Source: Hyphomicrobiales bacterium (lineage in GTDB: Bacteria; Pseudomonadota; Alphaproteobacteria; Rhizobiales; Rhizobiaceae). From it: a DNA stretch of 64,000 nucleotides. Positions 20,667-31,110 of the stretch are shown one piece after another. Within the stretch, counting starts at the first letter, position 1, and every line of letters begins with the position of its first letter. The notes beneath the pieces were generated by a model. It ran no database searches, had not been told where the DNA came from, and worked only from the letters and a program-made list of their open reading frames with translations. A program made the position numbers and the translations under genes. The stretch is from the NCBI GenBank assembly GCA_900473805.1, contig UCMS01000012.1:65802-129801 (forward strand), in the 5' to 3' direction.

Positions 20667-22790
20667 ATGCATTTTGCGGCCATCATGCGTCCCCAGCTTC
20701 TCGATCCCCTGTTCGCCTCCGTGGCCTCGCTCAGCGGAGTGGGCCCCAAGCTTGCCCAGCTTCTCGCCACGCTGCTCGGGCGCGAGGATGCCGAGGATGC
20801 GCGGGTCGTCGACCTGCTCTTCCTGGCACCCCACAGGCTGATCGACCGGCGGCATCAGCCGGGCATCGCCTATGCGCAGCAAGGTTCGCTGGTGACGATC
20901 ACCGGCCGCGTCGACCGGCATCTGCCGCCGCCCAAGGGCAAGAACAATCTGCCCTACCGCGTGATGCTGCATGACGAGACGGGGGAACTGGCGCTCACCT
21001 TCTTCCGGGTCAAGGGCAACTGGCTGGAAAAGGCGCTGCCGATCGATGAGGTCGTGATGGTCTCGGGCAAGGTCGACTGGTTCAACGGCCGCGCCTCGAT
21101 GGTGCATCCCGATCTGATGGTGAAGGCGAACGAGGCGGAGAACCTGCCGTTGGTCGAGCCGGTCTATCCGCTGACGGCGGGGCTTGGACCCAAAGTGCTG
21201 CGCAAGGCGGTCGAAGCGGCGGTGGAACGCATGCCGGATCTGCCGGAATGGGCGGATGCGGCCCTCGCCACGAAACAGGGTTTCGCCAGTGTGCGCGAAA
21301 GCCTCGTGGCGCTCCACCATCCGCGCGACGAGAAGGATATCGATCCGCAGGCGCCGGCCCGCCGCCGGCTCGCCTATGACGAGTTCCTGGCCGGCCAGGT
21401 GTCGCTTGCGCTTGTGCGGCAAAAGCTTCGGCGGGTGCCGGGCACGCCCATCAAGCCGACGGGTGAGATCAGCGGAAAGATCCGCGCCACCCTGCCCTTC
21501 ACGCCGACCAACAGCCAGCTGGCGGCGATCGACGATATCTTGAAGGACATGGCGTCTGACCAGCGCATGCTGCGGCTGGTCCAGGGCGATGTCGGCGCCG
21601 GCAAGACGCTGGTGGCGCTGTTTGCCATGGCGGCTGCCGTCGAGGCGGGCGGACAGGCCGTGCTGATGGCACCGACGGAAATCCTGGCGCGGCAGCATCA
21701 TGCAACGCTTGCCAAGCTCGGCGCGCCGGCGGGTCTCAGGATCGAAGTGCTGACAGGGCGGACCAAGGGGAAGGAGCGCGAGGCGATCCTGGAGCGCATC
21801 GCGTCTGGCGAAGCGCAGATCGTCATCGGCACGCATGCGCTCTTCCAGGATGCGGTCAACTACAAGAACCTGACGCTCGCCGTGGTCGACGAGCAGCATC
21901 GCTTCGGCGTGCATCAACGCCTGCGCCTCACCTCCAAGGGCATCTCGCCGCATATGCTGGTCATGACGGCAACGCCGATCCCGCGCACGCTGGTGCTGGC
22001 CGCTTTTGGCGACATGGATGTCTCCAAGCTCACCGAGAAGCCGGCAGGCCGCAAGCCGATCCAGACCGTGACCGTGCCGACCGAACGCGTTCCAGATGTC
22101 ATCGAACGGCTGAGAGCGGCCATCGCTGAGGGCAAGAAGGCGTACTGGATCTGCCCGCTGGTCGAGGAGACGGAAGAAAGCGAGCTGATGTCGGCCGAGG
22201 AGCGGCAAGCGGTGCTCTCCCAGTTCATCAAGGCGCCGATCGGCCTCGTGCATGGACGCATGGCGGGACCGGAGAAGGATGCGGCCATGCTTGCCTTCAA
22301 GAATGGCGAGACGCGGCTGCTGGTTGCCACCACCGTGGTCGAGGTCGGTGTCGATGTGCCGGATGCGACGATCATGGTGATCGAACATGCCGAACGCTTT
22401 GGCCTTGCCCAGCTGCATCAGCTGCGCGGTCGCGTCGGTCGTGGAGATGAGGCGTCAAGCTGCATCCTGCTCTACAAGGGCCCGTTGGGAGAGACCGGCA
22501 AGGCGCGGCTGTCGATCCTGCGCGATTCGGAAGATGGCTTCCTGATCGCCGAGGAAGATCTGAAGCTGCGCGGTGAAGGCGAGCTTTTAGGGACGCGACA
22601 GTCGGGCACACCGGGATTCAAGATCGCCAGCCTCGAGCATCACGGCGATCTGCTGGAGATTGCCCGTAAGGATGCGGCCTATCTGCTGGAGCGGGATCCG
22701 GAGCTCACGTCAGAGCGTGGCGAGGCGGTGCGCACGCTTCTGTATTTTCACCGTCGCGACGAGGCGATCCGGTTCCTGCATGCCGGGTAA
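20667..22790 (+). CDS. recG: ATP-dependent DNA helicase RecG
   Basis: RecG remodels stalled replication forks and branch-migrates Holliday junctions. It has an N-terminal wedge/OB region (TITGRVDRHLPPPKGKNN), Walker A GDVGAGKTLVAL near residue 310, the DEQH box in VVDEQHRFGVHQ and the C-terminal QLRGRVGRGD. The ATG at 20667 has an AAGGGG site ten bases upstream; the ATG at 20685 (MRPQLLDPLF) matches the usual N-terminus of relatives and is an equally good choice. It is divergent from sdhE-mfd. Confidence 0.96.
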   Translation: MHFAAIMRPQLLDPLFASVASLSGVGPKLAQLLATLLGREDAEDARVVDLLFLAPHRLIDRRHQPGIAYAQQGSLVTITGRVDRHLPPPKGKNNLPYRVMLHDETGELALTFFRVKGNWLEKALPIDEVVMVSGKVDWFNGRASMVHPDLMVKANEAENLPLVEPVYPLTAGLGPKVLRKAVEAAVERMPDLPEWADAALATKQGFASVRESLVALHHPRDEKDIDPQAPARRRLAYDEFLAGQVSLALVRQKLRRVPGTPIKPTGEISGKIRATLPFTPTNSQLAAIDDILKDMASDQRMLRLVQGDVGAGKTLVALFAMAAAVEAGGQAVLMAPTEILARQHHATLAKLGAPAGLRIEVLTGRTKGKEREAILERIASGEAQIVIGTHALFQDAVNYKNLTLAVVDEQHRFGVHQRLRLTSKGISPHMLVMTATPIPRTLVLAAFGDMDVSKLTEKPAGRKPIQTVTVPTERVPDVIERLRAAIAEGKKAYWICPLVEETEESELMSAEERQAVLSQFIKAPIGLVHGRMAGPEKDAAMLAFKNGETRLLVATTVVEVGVDVPDATIMVIEHAERFGLAQLHQLRGRVGRGDEASSCILLYKGPLGETGKARLSILRDSEDGFLIAEEDLKLRGEGELLGTRQSGTPGFKIASLEHHGDLLEIARKDAAYLLERDPELTSERGEAVRTLLYFHRRDEAIRFLHAG

Positions 22791-22795
22791 AGAGG

Positions 22796-23530
22796 TTACT
22801 GGCGTCTCGCAACGCGATCCTCAACGGGCGCTGGATCGGCGGCCGCTTCCTCGACCAGAGCCTGCATGGCAGCCGCGGGATCGCCCGGCTTGTAGTCCGG
22901 CGTTACCAGACCCGCAGAAATCAGAAGCTTCACCCCCTCCTCCGGCGTCATATCGAGCAGCATGAGCTTGCTGCGTGGAACGAACATCAGGAAGCCGGCG
23001 GTCGGGACCGGTGTCGGTGCTAAGAAAACGGCGACCATTTCCTCGCCGTTCTGGTTGAGCTTCACTGCGATCTCCCCCTTGGCGTCGGAGGAGATGAAGA
23101 CGAGCGCCCAGGTGCCGGCCCGCGGGAATTCGATCAGGCCGACCTTCTTGAAAGAGGTCCCCTGCTCCTTCAGCACGGTCTCAAAAATCTGCTTGGTGCT
23201 TTTGTAGACCGTGCGAACGAGCGGCATCCTGTTCAGGATGTTTTCGCTGTAACCGACGATCGAGCGACCGATCAGGTTTCGCCCGAGAAAACCCACGAGC
23301 GTGATGAACAAGAGCGCGATCAGCAAACCCGTGCCTGGAACGGCGAATTTCAAGTAAGATTCCGGATTGTAGCGGTCCGGAATGTAGGGCTTCACCCAGC
23401 TGTCCGCCCAATGGATGAAGGTCCAGGTCAGATAGATCGTGATCGCCATCGGCGCGCAGATGATCAATCCAGTCAGGAAGTTGTTCCTGAGCCGGGTGGC
23501 CATCGAGATCTTGTCCGAGATATCGCTCAT
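22796..23530 (-). CDS. DUF502 family membrane protein
   Basis: The 244-residue protein begins with a short polar stretch, then two membrane segments (GLIICAPMAITIYLTWTFI near residues 20-40 and LLIALLFITLVGFLGR near 70-85) and a soluble domain with the family motifs NRMPLVRTVYKSTKQIFE and PTAGFLMFVP. The family is widespread and of unknown function. Its end lies 5 bp from the convergent recG end. Confidence 0.9.
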   Translation of the reverse strand: MSDISDKISMATRLRNNFLTGLIICAPMAITIYLTWTFIHWADSWVKPYIPDRYNPESYLKFAVPGTGLLIALLFITLVGFLGRNLIGRSIVGYSENILNRMPLVRTVYKSTKQIFETVLKEQGTSFKKVGLIEFPRAGTWALVFISSDAKGEIAVKLNQNGEEMVAVFLAPTPVPTAGFLMFVPRSKLMLLDMTPEEGVKLLISAGLVTPDYKPGDPAAAMQALVEEAAADPAPVEDRVARRQ

Positions 23531-23673
23531 GGGACCGTCATTGTGCGATGCGGGAATTCGTCGATAGGCGCGACAATGACCGAGCGGATCGGGTCGCGCA
23601 ATAGCAAGATCTTAGAAGAATGCCTGCGCGCCCTTGTCGTTCCGGTGGTACGTCAGGCCCATCGTTGTGCTGG

Positions 23674-25500
23674 TCATTCCACCGTGACGGATTTCGCCAG
23701 ATTGCGTGGCTGGTCGACATCGGTGCCCATGAAGACGGCCGTATGATAGGCGAGCAGCTGGATCGGGATGGAATAGATCATCGGCGAGACGATCTCGGCG
23801 ACCACGGGCAGCACGATGGTTGCCATGGTGTCGAGCTTGGAGGCGGCCGCACCCTTCTCATCGGTGATGAATATGATCTTGCCGCCGCGGGCCGCGACTT
23901 CCTGCATGTTCGACACGGTCTTTTCGAAGAAGCGGTCGAAGGGCGCAATCACGATGACTGGCATATTTTCGTCGATCAGCGCGATCGGGCCGTGCTTCAG
24001 CTCGCCGGCGGCGTAACCTTCTGCATGGATATAGGATATTTCCTTGAGCTTCAGCGCGCCTTCCAGCGCCAACGGATAGCTGGTGCCACGGCCGAGATAG
24101 AGCACGTCCTTGAACTTGGAGAGATCGCGCGACAGCGCCTCGATTTGCGGCTGCACCGCGTTCAGCACCTGGCTCATGATGCGCGGCATTTCGGCAAGGC
24201 TCTTCACCAGCTGCTTTTCTTCCGCTTCCGAGATGGTGCCGCGGGCGCGGCCGGCGGCAAGCGCGAGCGAGGCGAGGACCGCGAGCTGGCAAGTGAAGGC
24301 CTTGGTCGATGCCACGCCGATTTCCGGACCGGCGAGGATCGGGAAGACCGCATCCGATTCGCGGGCGATGGTCGATTCCTTGACGTTGACGACGGCGCCG
24401 ATCTTCAGACCATTGTCGCGGCAGTAGCGCAGCGAGGCGAGCGTGTCGGCTGTTTCACCGGACTGCGAGATAAAGAGGGCCGCCTGATCCTTCGACAGCG
24501 GCATTTCCCGGTAGCGGAATTCCGAGGCGACATCGATCTCGACAGGAAGGCGGGCATAACGCTCGAACCAGTATTTGCCGACGAGGCCCGCCAGGTAAGC
24601 CGTGCCGCAGGCGGAGATGGCAAGGCCGCGCAGGCTGGTGAAATCGATCTCGTTCGCTGCCTCGCGGACGGTGTGATTGGCGAAGTCGACATAATGCGAC
24701 AGAGCATGGGAGATCACTTCCGGCTGCTCGTAGATCTCCTTCTCCATGAAGTGACGATGGTTGCCCTTGTCGATCATGTAGGCGGAGGCGGAGGAGATCT
24801 GTACCGGACGATCGACCGGATTGCCGTCGATGTCGAAGATATGGGCGCCCTGCTTGCCGATGACAGCCCAGTCGCCGTCATGCAGATATGCGATACGGTT
24901 GGTGAAGGGCGAGAGCGCGATGGCATCCGAGCCCAGGAACATTTCGCCATCGCCGAAGCCGATCGCGAGCGGTGGGCCGGAGCGGGCGGCCATGATCGTC
25001 GAGGGGTCGTCGCTGAAGATGACGGCGAGCGCATAGGCGCCGGTGACATGGCGCAGCATTTCGTGCATGGCTTCGCGGCGGCCAAGGCCCTGGCGGCGAT
25101 ATTTGGCGAGCAGCTGAGCGACGACTTCCGTATCGGTCTGGGTAGTGAAGACGGCGCCTTCGGTGGCCAGCTCTTCCTTGATCTCGGCGAAATTCTCGAT
25201 GATGCCGTTGTGAACGACCGCGACGCCATCGACGAAATGCGGGTGGGCGTTCACCTCGTTCGGCACGCCATGGGTGGCCCAGCGGGTGTGCGCAATGCCG
25301 ATAGTGCCGGGCAGCGGTTCGCCGGCGAGCTTGGTCTCGAGATTGAAGAGCTTGCCTTCGGCGCGGCGGCGATCGAGCTTGCCGTCGTTGATGGTGGCGA
25401 CGCCGGCGGAATCATAGCCGCGATATTCGAGCCGCTTGAGGGCGTCGACCAGACGCTCCGCCACAGGCTTGTTACCGACGATTCCGACGATACCGCACAT
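23674..25500 (-). CDS. glmS: glutamine-fructose-6-phosphate aminotransferase (isomerizing)
   Basis: GlmS makes glucosamine-6-phosphate from fructose-6-phosphate and glutamine, the first step to UDP-GlcNAc for peptidoglycan and lipid A. The 608-residue protein starts MCGIVGIVGN, with the nucleophile Cys at position 2 (Cys1 after Met removal). It has the glutaminase motifs HTRWATHG and NGIIENF, then two SIS sugar-isomerase domains (SACGTAYLAG, SQSGETADTL) and ends NLAKSVTVE. It lies downstream of glmU on the same strand, so the two act in sequence in one operon. Confidence 0.98.
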   Translation of the reverse strand: MCGIVGIVGNKPVAERLVDALKRLEYRGYDSAGVATINDGKLDRRRAEGKLFNLETKLAGEPLPGTIGIAHTRWATHGVPNEVNAHPHFVDGVAVVHNGIIENFAEIKEELATEGAVFTTQTDTEVVAQLLAKYRRQGLGRREAMHEMLRHVTGAYALAVIFSDDPSTIMAARSGPPLAIGFGDGEMFLGSDAIALSPFTNRIAYLHDGDWAVIGKQGAHIFDIDGNPVDRPVQISSASAYMIDKGNHRHFMEKEIYEQPEVISHALSHYVDFANHTVREAANEIDFTSLRGLAISACGTAYLAGLVGKYWFERYARLPVEIDVASEFRYREMPLSKDQAALFISQSGETADTLASLRYCRDNGLKIGAVVNVKESTIARESDAVFPILAGPEIGVASTKAFTCQLAVLASLALAAGRARGTISEAEEKQLVKSLAEMPRIMSQVLNAVQPQIEALSRDLSKFKDVLYLGRGTSYPLALEGALKLKEISYIHAEGYAAGELKHGPIALIDENMPVIVIAPFDRFFEKTVSNMQEVAARGGKIIFITDEKGAAASKLDTMATIVLPVVAEIVSPMIYSIPIQLLAYHTAVFMGTDVDQPRNLAKSVTVE

Positions 25501-25639
25501 GAAATTCTCCGTTTCCTATCAATCACACGGATTGTTCCTAGCGGTTTTGCCGCCATAGGCAATCAGGCCAACGGTCAAATTGCATTTCGTCTCGTAATGC
25601 AACGCAGCACAACACGCGGTGAAGACTGTGTTGACGCTG

Positions 25640-27001
25640 TTACTTGGAGGCTTTCTTCGCTGCCTTGATGGCAAGGTTGCGCTCGCGGATGACGGCCGCG
25701 CGGCCCGGCTTCATCTCCTGGCGGGCGCGACCGAAGGCCAGCGCGTCGTTCGGGACATCCTCGGTGATGACGCTGCCGGAGGCGATCAAAGCGCCGTCTC
25801 CGATCGAGACGGGGGCGACGAGGGACGAGTTGGAACCGATGAAGGCCCCTGCCCCGATATGGGTTTCGTGCTTGTTCACGCCATCATAGTTGCAGGTGAT
25901 GGTCCCGGCGCCGATATTCGTTTCCGCACCAACGACGGCGTCGCCGATATAGGTCAGGTGATTGACCTTGGCGCCCTTGCCAATCTCGGCCTTCTTCACC
26001 TCGCAGAAATTGCCGACCTTGGAGCCTTCGGCGAGGTTGGCACCGGGACGCAAGCGGGCAAAGGGTCCGACGGCGGCGCTGGCAGCGACATGAGCACCTT
26101 CGAGGTGCGAGAAGGCATGGATGACAGCGCCGCCCTCGACCGTGACGCCGGGGCCAAAGACGACATTGGGCTCGATCAGCGCATCCTGGCCGATCACCGT
26201 GTCATGGCTCAGAAACACCGTTTCCGGGGCAATCATCGTTACGCCTGAGACCATCAACTCGTGCCGGCGGCGCTCCTGCCAGAGGCGCTCGATGACGGCG
26301 AGTTCGGCGCGGTTGTTGCAGCCGGTCAGTTCGCTCTCGGGTGCATCGACGGCGACCGCCTTGCCGCCGAGTGATCGGGCGATCTCGACGAGGTCGGTCA
26401 GGTAATATTCGCCCTTGGCATTCTTGTTGCCGATCCGCGAGAGAAGATCGAGCGCCTTCTTGCCGTCGATCGCCATCAGGCCGCTGTTGCACCAGGTGAC
26501 GGCGCGCTCGGCCTCGGTCGCATCCTTTTCCTCTCGGATGGCGATGAGTTCGCCGTTCTCGACGAGCAGGCGGCCATAGCCGGTCGGGTTCTTGGTGTGG
26601 AAGCCGATGACCGCGACGTCGGCGCCGCCCGCCAGCGCTTCTCGCGCGGCCTTGAGCGGGGCCGCCGTGATCAGCGGCACATCACCATAGGCGACGAGAA
26701 TTTCATCATAGCCACGGCCGATGGCGTCTTTCGCCATCAGGACCGCGTGGCCGGTGCCGAGGCGTTCGGTCTGCAGCACGCTTTCGACGGCGAGGCCCTC
26801 GATGCTGGCTGCCCTCTCCACTTTTTCGGCATCGCGGCCGAGAACCAGCGCTACGTCGGAGACACCGGACGCACAGATCGAGGCCATGACGTGCGCGATC
26901 ATCGGCCGGCCGCCGACCGGGTGCAAAACCTTGGACATCGAGGATTTCATGCGGGTGCTGTCACCGGCTGCAAGTACGACGGCAAGGCATTTACGGGTCA
27001 T
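25640..27001 (-). CDS. glmU: bifunctional UDP-N-acetylglucosamine pyrophosphorylase / glucosamine-1-phosphate acetyltransferase
   Basis: GlmU acetylates glucosamine-1-phosphate and then adds UMP to give UDP-GlcNAc. The N-terminal nucleotidyltransferase has [11 protein letters not shown], with the K of SKVLHPVGG, and [11 protein letters not shown]; the C-terminal half is a left-handed beta-helix of hexapeptide repeats with [19 protein letters not shown] and the catalytic YIGDAVVG...NYDG region. The 453-residue length is normal. It precedes glmS by 139 bp. Confidence 0.98.
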   Translation of the reverse strand: MTRKCLAVVLAAGDSTRMKSSMSKVLHPVGGRPMIAHVMASICASGVSDVALVLGRDAEKVERAASIEGLAVESVLQTERLGTGHAVLMAKDAIGRGYDEILVAYGDVPLITAAPLKAAREALAGGADVAVIGFHTKNPTGYGRLLVENGELIAIREEKDATEAERAVTWCNSGLMAIDGKKALDLLSRIGNKNAKGEYYLTDLVEIARSLGGKAVAVDAPESELTGCNNRAELAVIERLWQERRRHELMVSGVTMIAPETVFLSHDTVIGQDALIEPNVVFGPGVTVEGGAVIHAFSHLEGAHVAASAAVGPFARLRPGANLAEGSKVGNFCEVKKAEIGKGAKVNHLTYIGDAVVGAETNIGAGTITCNYDGVNKHETHIGAGAFIGSNSSLVAPVSIGDGALIASGSVITEDVPNDALAFGRARQEMKPGRAAVIRERNLAIKAAKKASK

Positions 27002-27098
27002 GGCTTACTCCGGGCGAATGAACGGCGCCATTTCAGTAACGCCGGCACCGGGCACCCGCAAGCCTTATTCGCGCGGTGGTCGGGGTCTCGCGATGAGC

Positions 27099-27833
27099 CT
27101 ATCCCAAGGCGGCAATGGCACTGCGTCGTCCGAGTTCGATGACCCGGCGCATGGCTTCGCTGGCCCCTGCGGCATCCCCGTTCTCGATGGCATCGACGAT
27201 GGCGAGATGCGAGCGGGCGATGCCGTCACGCGGATGATGATTCTGTTCGCTGTAGGCGACGGTGAAAGCTCCATCAAGCGACGTTCTGATAAAGCCGACC
27301 ATGCTCTCGATGAAGGGATTGCCGCCGATGACGAACAAAAGAACATGAAACTTCAGATCCGCATCGACCTGTTCGCGGTAGGAGAGCTCGGCCGCACCAA
27401 GAGCGTACGCATAACCGCGCAATTCTTCGCAATCCTCCGCTGAGGCGTTGGACGCAGCCAGCGCCGCTGCTGCGGGTTCCAGAACGAGACGGACGTCATA
27501 CAGATGATTGAGAAAGTCTTTGTCGACGCCGGCTCGAAAATGCCAGCGCAGCACATCTTCATCCAGCAGGTTCCAGTGACATTTCTCCGTCACCCGTGTG
27601 CCGACCCTCGATTTCGCGACCACGAGCCCCTTTGCCGTGAGGGTCTTCATAGCTTCGCGCAGAACCGAGCGCGAGACGTCGAATTGTTCTTCGAGTTCGT
27701 TGTCCCCCGGCAGCGTCTCACCCACGGCCAGCGTCCCGGAAACGATGGTTAGACCAAGCTGATCGACCACTCTGGAATGGCTTGTCCGCGACGGTATCGC
27801 GGCCTTCATATCCCGAACTTCATCCCTGCGCAT
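27099..27833 (-). CDS. FadR/GntR-family transcriptional regulator
   Basis: The 244-residue protein has an N-terminal winged helix-turn-helix (LPGDNELEEQFDVSRSVLREA, with FDVSRSVLREA as the recognition part) and a C-terminal FCD domain with DLKFHVLLFVIGGNP and a later H in RSHLAIVDAI, the likely metal/ligand-binding histidines. A second start at residue 9 (MKAAIPSRT) is possible. It lies between glmU and the BMP-type ABC operon; related regulators often control sugar or organic-acid use, but no target is visible here. Confidence 0.85.
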   Translation of the reverse strand: MRRDEVRDMKAAIPSRTSHSRVVDQLGLTIVSGTLAVGETLPGDNELEEQFDVSRSVLREAMKTLTAKGLVVAKSRVGTRVTEKCHWNLLDEDVLRWHFRAGVDKDFLNHLYDVRLVLEPAAAALAASNASAEDCEELRGYAYALGAAELSYREQVDADLKFHVLLFVIGGNPFIESMVGFIRTSLDGAFTVAYSEQNHHPRDGIARSHLAIVDAIENGDAAGASEAMRRVIELGRRSAIAALG

Positions 27834-27934
27834 CGCGACCTTCCCCGCCGTCCCGTCCGGCGGTCATTATACGAAGGTTCAAAGCCAGTGAAGAGTATTC
27901 GTGATGTCAGTGTCCCATTTCGACCCACAAACAA

Positions 27935-27958
27935 GAAAGGGCGCCGCAGCGCCCTTTC
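27935..27958 (-). terminator. rho-independent terminator of the BMP ABC operon
   Basis: A perfect 10-bp stem GAAAGGGCGC/GCGCCCTTTC with a 4-base loop lies 25 bases past the stop of the BMP gene. Read on the minus strand it is followed by a T-rich tail. Confidence 0.85.
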
Positions 27959-27982
27959 CCAAACAGTTCTAACAACGCGCCT

Positions 27983-29056
27983 TTACTGCGGAAGCTTGTC
28001 GTCCACACCTTCGATGTAGAAGTTCATGCCGAGGATGGTGCCGTCATCGGCGGATTCACCTTCCTTCAACCAGGCCGAGCCGTCCTGCTTGTTGATCGGG
28101 CCGCTGAAGGGCTTGAGTTCACCCGACTTGATCTTGGCTTCGGTTTCCATGGCCATGGCCTTCACGTCGTCAGGCATGTTGGTGTAGGGCGCCATAGTGA
28201 GAATGCCGTCCTTGAGGCCATCGAAGGTCTGCTGCGAGGTCCAAGTCCCATCGAGGATTGCCTGGGTACGCTTGATGTAATAGGCGCCCCAGGTATCGAC
28301 GATCGAGCTCAGCTGCGCGGTCGGGCCGGCGGCGATCATGTCGGATGCCTGGCCAAAGGCCTTGATCTTGCGCTCTTCTGCCACCTGCATCGGAGCCGTC
28401 GTATCGGTGTGCTGGGTCAGAACATCGACGCCCTGGTCGATCAGGGCCTTGGCAGCGTCGGCTTCCTTGCCGGGGTCGAACCAGGTGTTGACCCAGATGA
28501 CCTTCAGCTTGAACTCGGGATTGACGGTGCGGGCGCCGTGCAGGAAGGCGTTGATGCCGGCGACAACTTCCGGGATCGGGAAGGAGGCGATGTAACCGGC
28601 GACGCCGTTCTTGGACATCTTGCCGGCGATCTGACCGTTGATGAAGCGGCCTTCATAGAAGCGCGAGTTGTAGGTCGCGACGTTCGGGGCCGTCTTGTAG
28701 CCCGTTGCGTGCTCGAACTTCACGTCGGGGAACTTTTCAGCGACCTTCAGGGTCGCGTCCATGAAGCCGAACGAGGTCGTGAAAACCACGGCGCAGCCGG
28801 AGCGGGCCATGCGCTCGATCGCGCGCTCGGCATCCGGGCCTTCCGGAACGTTTTCGAGGTAGGGCGTTTCGATCTTGTCGCCGAAATGCTCCTGCAGGGT
28901 CGTGCGGCCGAGTTCGTGCGCCTGGGTCCACCCGCCGTCGGTCTTCGAGCCAACATAGACGAAGCAGATCTTGGTCTTATCCTGTGCCGCGGCCGGCGCT
29001 GCGACACCGACGATGGCGGCGGCGGATGCCGCGAGCGCGAAGAGGAAGTTCTTCAT
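27983..29056 (-). CDS. BMP-family ABC transporter substrate-binding lipoprotein/periplasmic protein
   Basis: This 357-residue protein of the Bmp/PnrA family binds nucleosides or related ligands in the periplasm. A signal peptide (about residues 1-24, ending APAAAQ) leads to KICFVYVGSKTDGGWTQAHELGR, the family's start, and later TSFGFMDATLKVAEKFPDVKFEHATGY. No lipobox cysteine is seen, so it is likely a free periplasmic protein. It is the last gene of the operon and sits 45 bp after the second permease gene. Confidence 0.92.
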   Translation of the reverse strand: MKNFLFALAASAAAIVGVAAPAAAQDKTKICFVYVGSKTDGGWTQAHELGRTTLQEHFGDKIETPYLENVPEGPDAERAIERMARSGCAVVFTTSFGFMDATLKVAEKFPDVKFEHATGYKTAPNVATYNSRFYEGRFINGQIAGKMSKNGVAGYIASFPIPEVVAGINAFLHGARTVNPEFKLKVIWVNTWFDPGKEADAAKALIDQGVDVLTQHTDTTAPMQVAEERKIKAFGQASDMIAAGPTAQLSSIVDTWGAYYIKRTQAILDGTWTSQQTFDGLKDGILTMAPYTNMPDDVKAMAMETEAKIKSGELKPFSGPINKQDGSAWLKEGESADDGTILGMNFYIEGVDDKLPQ

Positions 29057-29101
29057 AGTGTACCCCTGTATGGTTAGGTTGAGCCTGTAGTCGTTTGGTT
29101 C

Positions 29102-30019
29102 TTATCGGTCCGGCACGAACGGCTTGCCGAGGCAGGCCGGCGTATTGATCAGCGTCGTGCGGCGATTATGAGAGATTATGATCAGCACCACAATCGTCGC
29201 TGCATAAGGCAGCGCCGACATGAATTGCGAGGGAAGACCGATGCCGAGCGCCTGGGCGTGGAGCTGCCCGATGGTGACCGCACCAAACAGGTAGCCGCCG
29301 GCCAGGACGCGCCAGGGGCGCCACGCGGCGAAGACGACCAGCGCGAGTGCAATCCAGCCCCGACCAGCCGACATGTTCTCGACCCACTGGGGCGTATAGA
29401 CCAGCGACAGCTGGGCACCAGCGAGACCAGCGCAGGCACCACCGAACATCACGGCCAGATAGCGTGTGCGAATGACAGGCAGACCGAGGGTATGGGCGGA
29501 ACCGTGGCTGTCGCCGATGGCCCTGAGCTTGAGGCCCGTGCGGCTCCTGAACAGGAACCAGTTCACGCCGACGATCAGGGCGATCGAGGCATAGAAGAAA
29601 ATGTCCTGGCGGAAGAGGACGCTGCCGAGAACCGGAATGTCCGACAGGAGCGGGATGGCAATCGGCTGCATCTTGACGCCGGGCTGGCCAACAACGCTTT
29701 CTCCGACCATGCCCGAGACGCCGAGCCCGAGGATCGTGAGCGCCAGACCTGTGGCCACCTGGTTTGCCACCAGAGTGAGCGTCAGGAAACCAAAGAGCAG
29801 CGAGAAGGCCGCACCGGAGATAACGCCGGCGAGCACGCCGACATAGGGAGAGCCTGTGCTCTTGGTGGCGATGAAGGCGCAGACCGCACCGACGATCATC
29901 ATGCCCTCAACGCCGAGATTGAGAACACCGGCGCGTTCCGTGACCAGTTCACCGATTGCGGCGATCACCAAGGGCGTCGACGCGGTGATGACCGTGAGAA
30001 GGATGGCTTCAAAAATCAT
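29102..30019 (-). CDS. ABC transporter permease, nucleoside/simple-sugar type
   Basis: The 305-residue inner-membrane protein has about eight to nine membrane segments and the BPD_transp_2 pattern, with ITASTPLVIAAIGELVTERAGVLNLGVEGMM at the start (motif GVLNLGVEGMM) and the loop GLPVIRTRYLAVMFGGACAG. It overlaps the preceding permease gene by 4 bases. Partners are the ATPase and the BMP binding protein of the same operon. Confidence 0.93.
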   Translation of the reverse strand: MIFEAILLTVITASTPLVIAAIGELVTERAGVLNLGVEGMMIVGAVCAFIATKSTGSPYVGVLAGVISGAAFSLLFGFLTLTLVANQVATGLALTILGLGVSGMVGESVVGQPGVKMQPIAIPLLSDIPVLGSVLFRQDIFFYASIALIVGVNWFLFRSRTGLKLRAIGDSHGSAHTLGLPVIRTRYLAVMFGGACAGLAGAQLSLVYTPQWVENMSAGRGWIALALVVFAAWRPWRVLAGGYLFGAVTIGQLHAQALGIGLPSQFMSALPYAATIVVLIIISHNRRTTLINTPACLGKPFVPDR

Positions 30020-31110
30020 GACGCGGCCTTCGTGGATGCCGGGCGAACTCGATCGAAGACGATGCGCACCTTGTAGAGAATGAGCGTGTCGCAGGAGAGC
30101 ACGAAAAACAGCAGCAGGCCCTGGAACACACGCGTGACCTTGTCGGACACGCCGATGGACAGCTGCGCGCCCTCACCGCCGAGATAGGTCAAGGCCAGCA
30201 CGATACCGGAAGCGATGATGCCGAGCGGATTGAGCCGACCGAGGAAGGCGACGATGATCGCCGTGAAGCCGTAGCCGGGGGAGATCGACGGCTGCAAATG
30301 GCCGATAGAGCCCGAGACTTCGGCAATGCCGGCCAGACCTGCGAGCGCACCGGAAAACATCATCGAGAACCAGACCATCTTGCGGCCGGAGAAGCCGGCG
30401 AAGCGCCCTGCCCGCTCCGACTGGCCGAGCACGTTCACCTGAAAGCCTTTCAGCGTGTAGCGCATCATGAACCAGACGGCGACGGCCGCGAGGATCGCGA
30501 AGACGATGCCATAATGGGCGCGTCCCGACGCCAGCACTTCCGGCAAAATGGCCTCGGTGACGAAAGATCGCGACTGCGGGAAATTGTAACCCGCAGGATC
30601 TTTCCAAACGCCGCGGGTCAGCCAGTCGAGAAAGAGTTGCGCAATATAGACCAGCATCAGGCTGGTCAGGATTTCGTTGGTGTTGAAACGTGTCTTCAGC
30701 AGAGCCGGAATAGCGGCATAGGCGGCACCACCGATGGCACCGGTCACCATCATGATCGGCAAGAGCAGCGGCGAATGCCATTCATAGAAGGTGATCGGGA
30801 CGATCGAGCCGACAATTGCTCCCACCGTGAACTGACCCTCGGCGCCGATGTTCCAGTTGTTCGACCGATAACAGACCGACAGGCCGACACCGATCAGGAT
30901 CAGAGGGGCTGCCTTGATGGCGAGTTCGTGGAGCGACCAAACCTCAAGCAGTGGTTCGATGAAGAAGCTGTAGAGCGCAGATACGGGATCTTTCCCGAGC
31001 AACGCGAACATGATGCCGCCGAAGAGGACGGTCAGCGCAAGTGCCAACAAAGGCGACACCACCGCGAAGAGCGAGGACTGGCGCGCGCGCCGTTCGAGTT
31101 CAATGCGCAT
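30016..31110 (-). CDS. ABC transporter permease, nucleoside/simple-sugar type
   Basis: The 364-residue permease starts at MRIELERRARQSS; a longer frame reaches 31152 but would lie inside the ATPase gene. It has a cytoplasmic N-terminus, about nine membrane segments and the conserved NNWNIGAEGQFTVGA motif. It overlaps the ATPase gene by 11 bases and the next permease by 4, which indicates translational coupling. Confidence 0.93.
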   Translation of the reverse strand: MRIELERRARQSSLFAVVSPLLALALTVLFGGIMFALLGKDPVSALYSFFIEPLLEVWSLHELAIKAAPLILIGVGLSVCYRSNNWNIGAEGQFTVGAIVGSIVPITFYEWHSPLLLPIMMVTGAIGGAAYAAIPALLKTRFNTNEILTSLMLVYIAQLFLDWLTRGVWKDPAGYNFPQSRSFVTEAILPEVLASGRAHYGIVFAILAAVAVWFMMRYTLKGFQVNVLGQSERAGRFAGFSGRKMVWFSMMFSGALAGLAGIAEVSGSIGHLQPSISPGYGFTAIIVAFLGRLNPLGIIASGIVLALTYLGGEGAQLSIGVSDKVTRVFQGLLLFFVLSCDTLILYKVRIVFDRVRPASTKAAS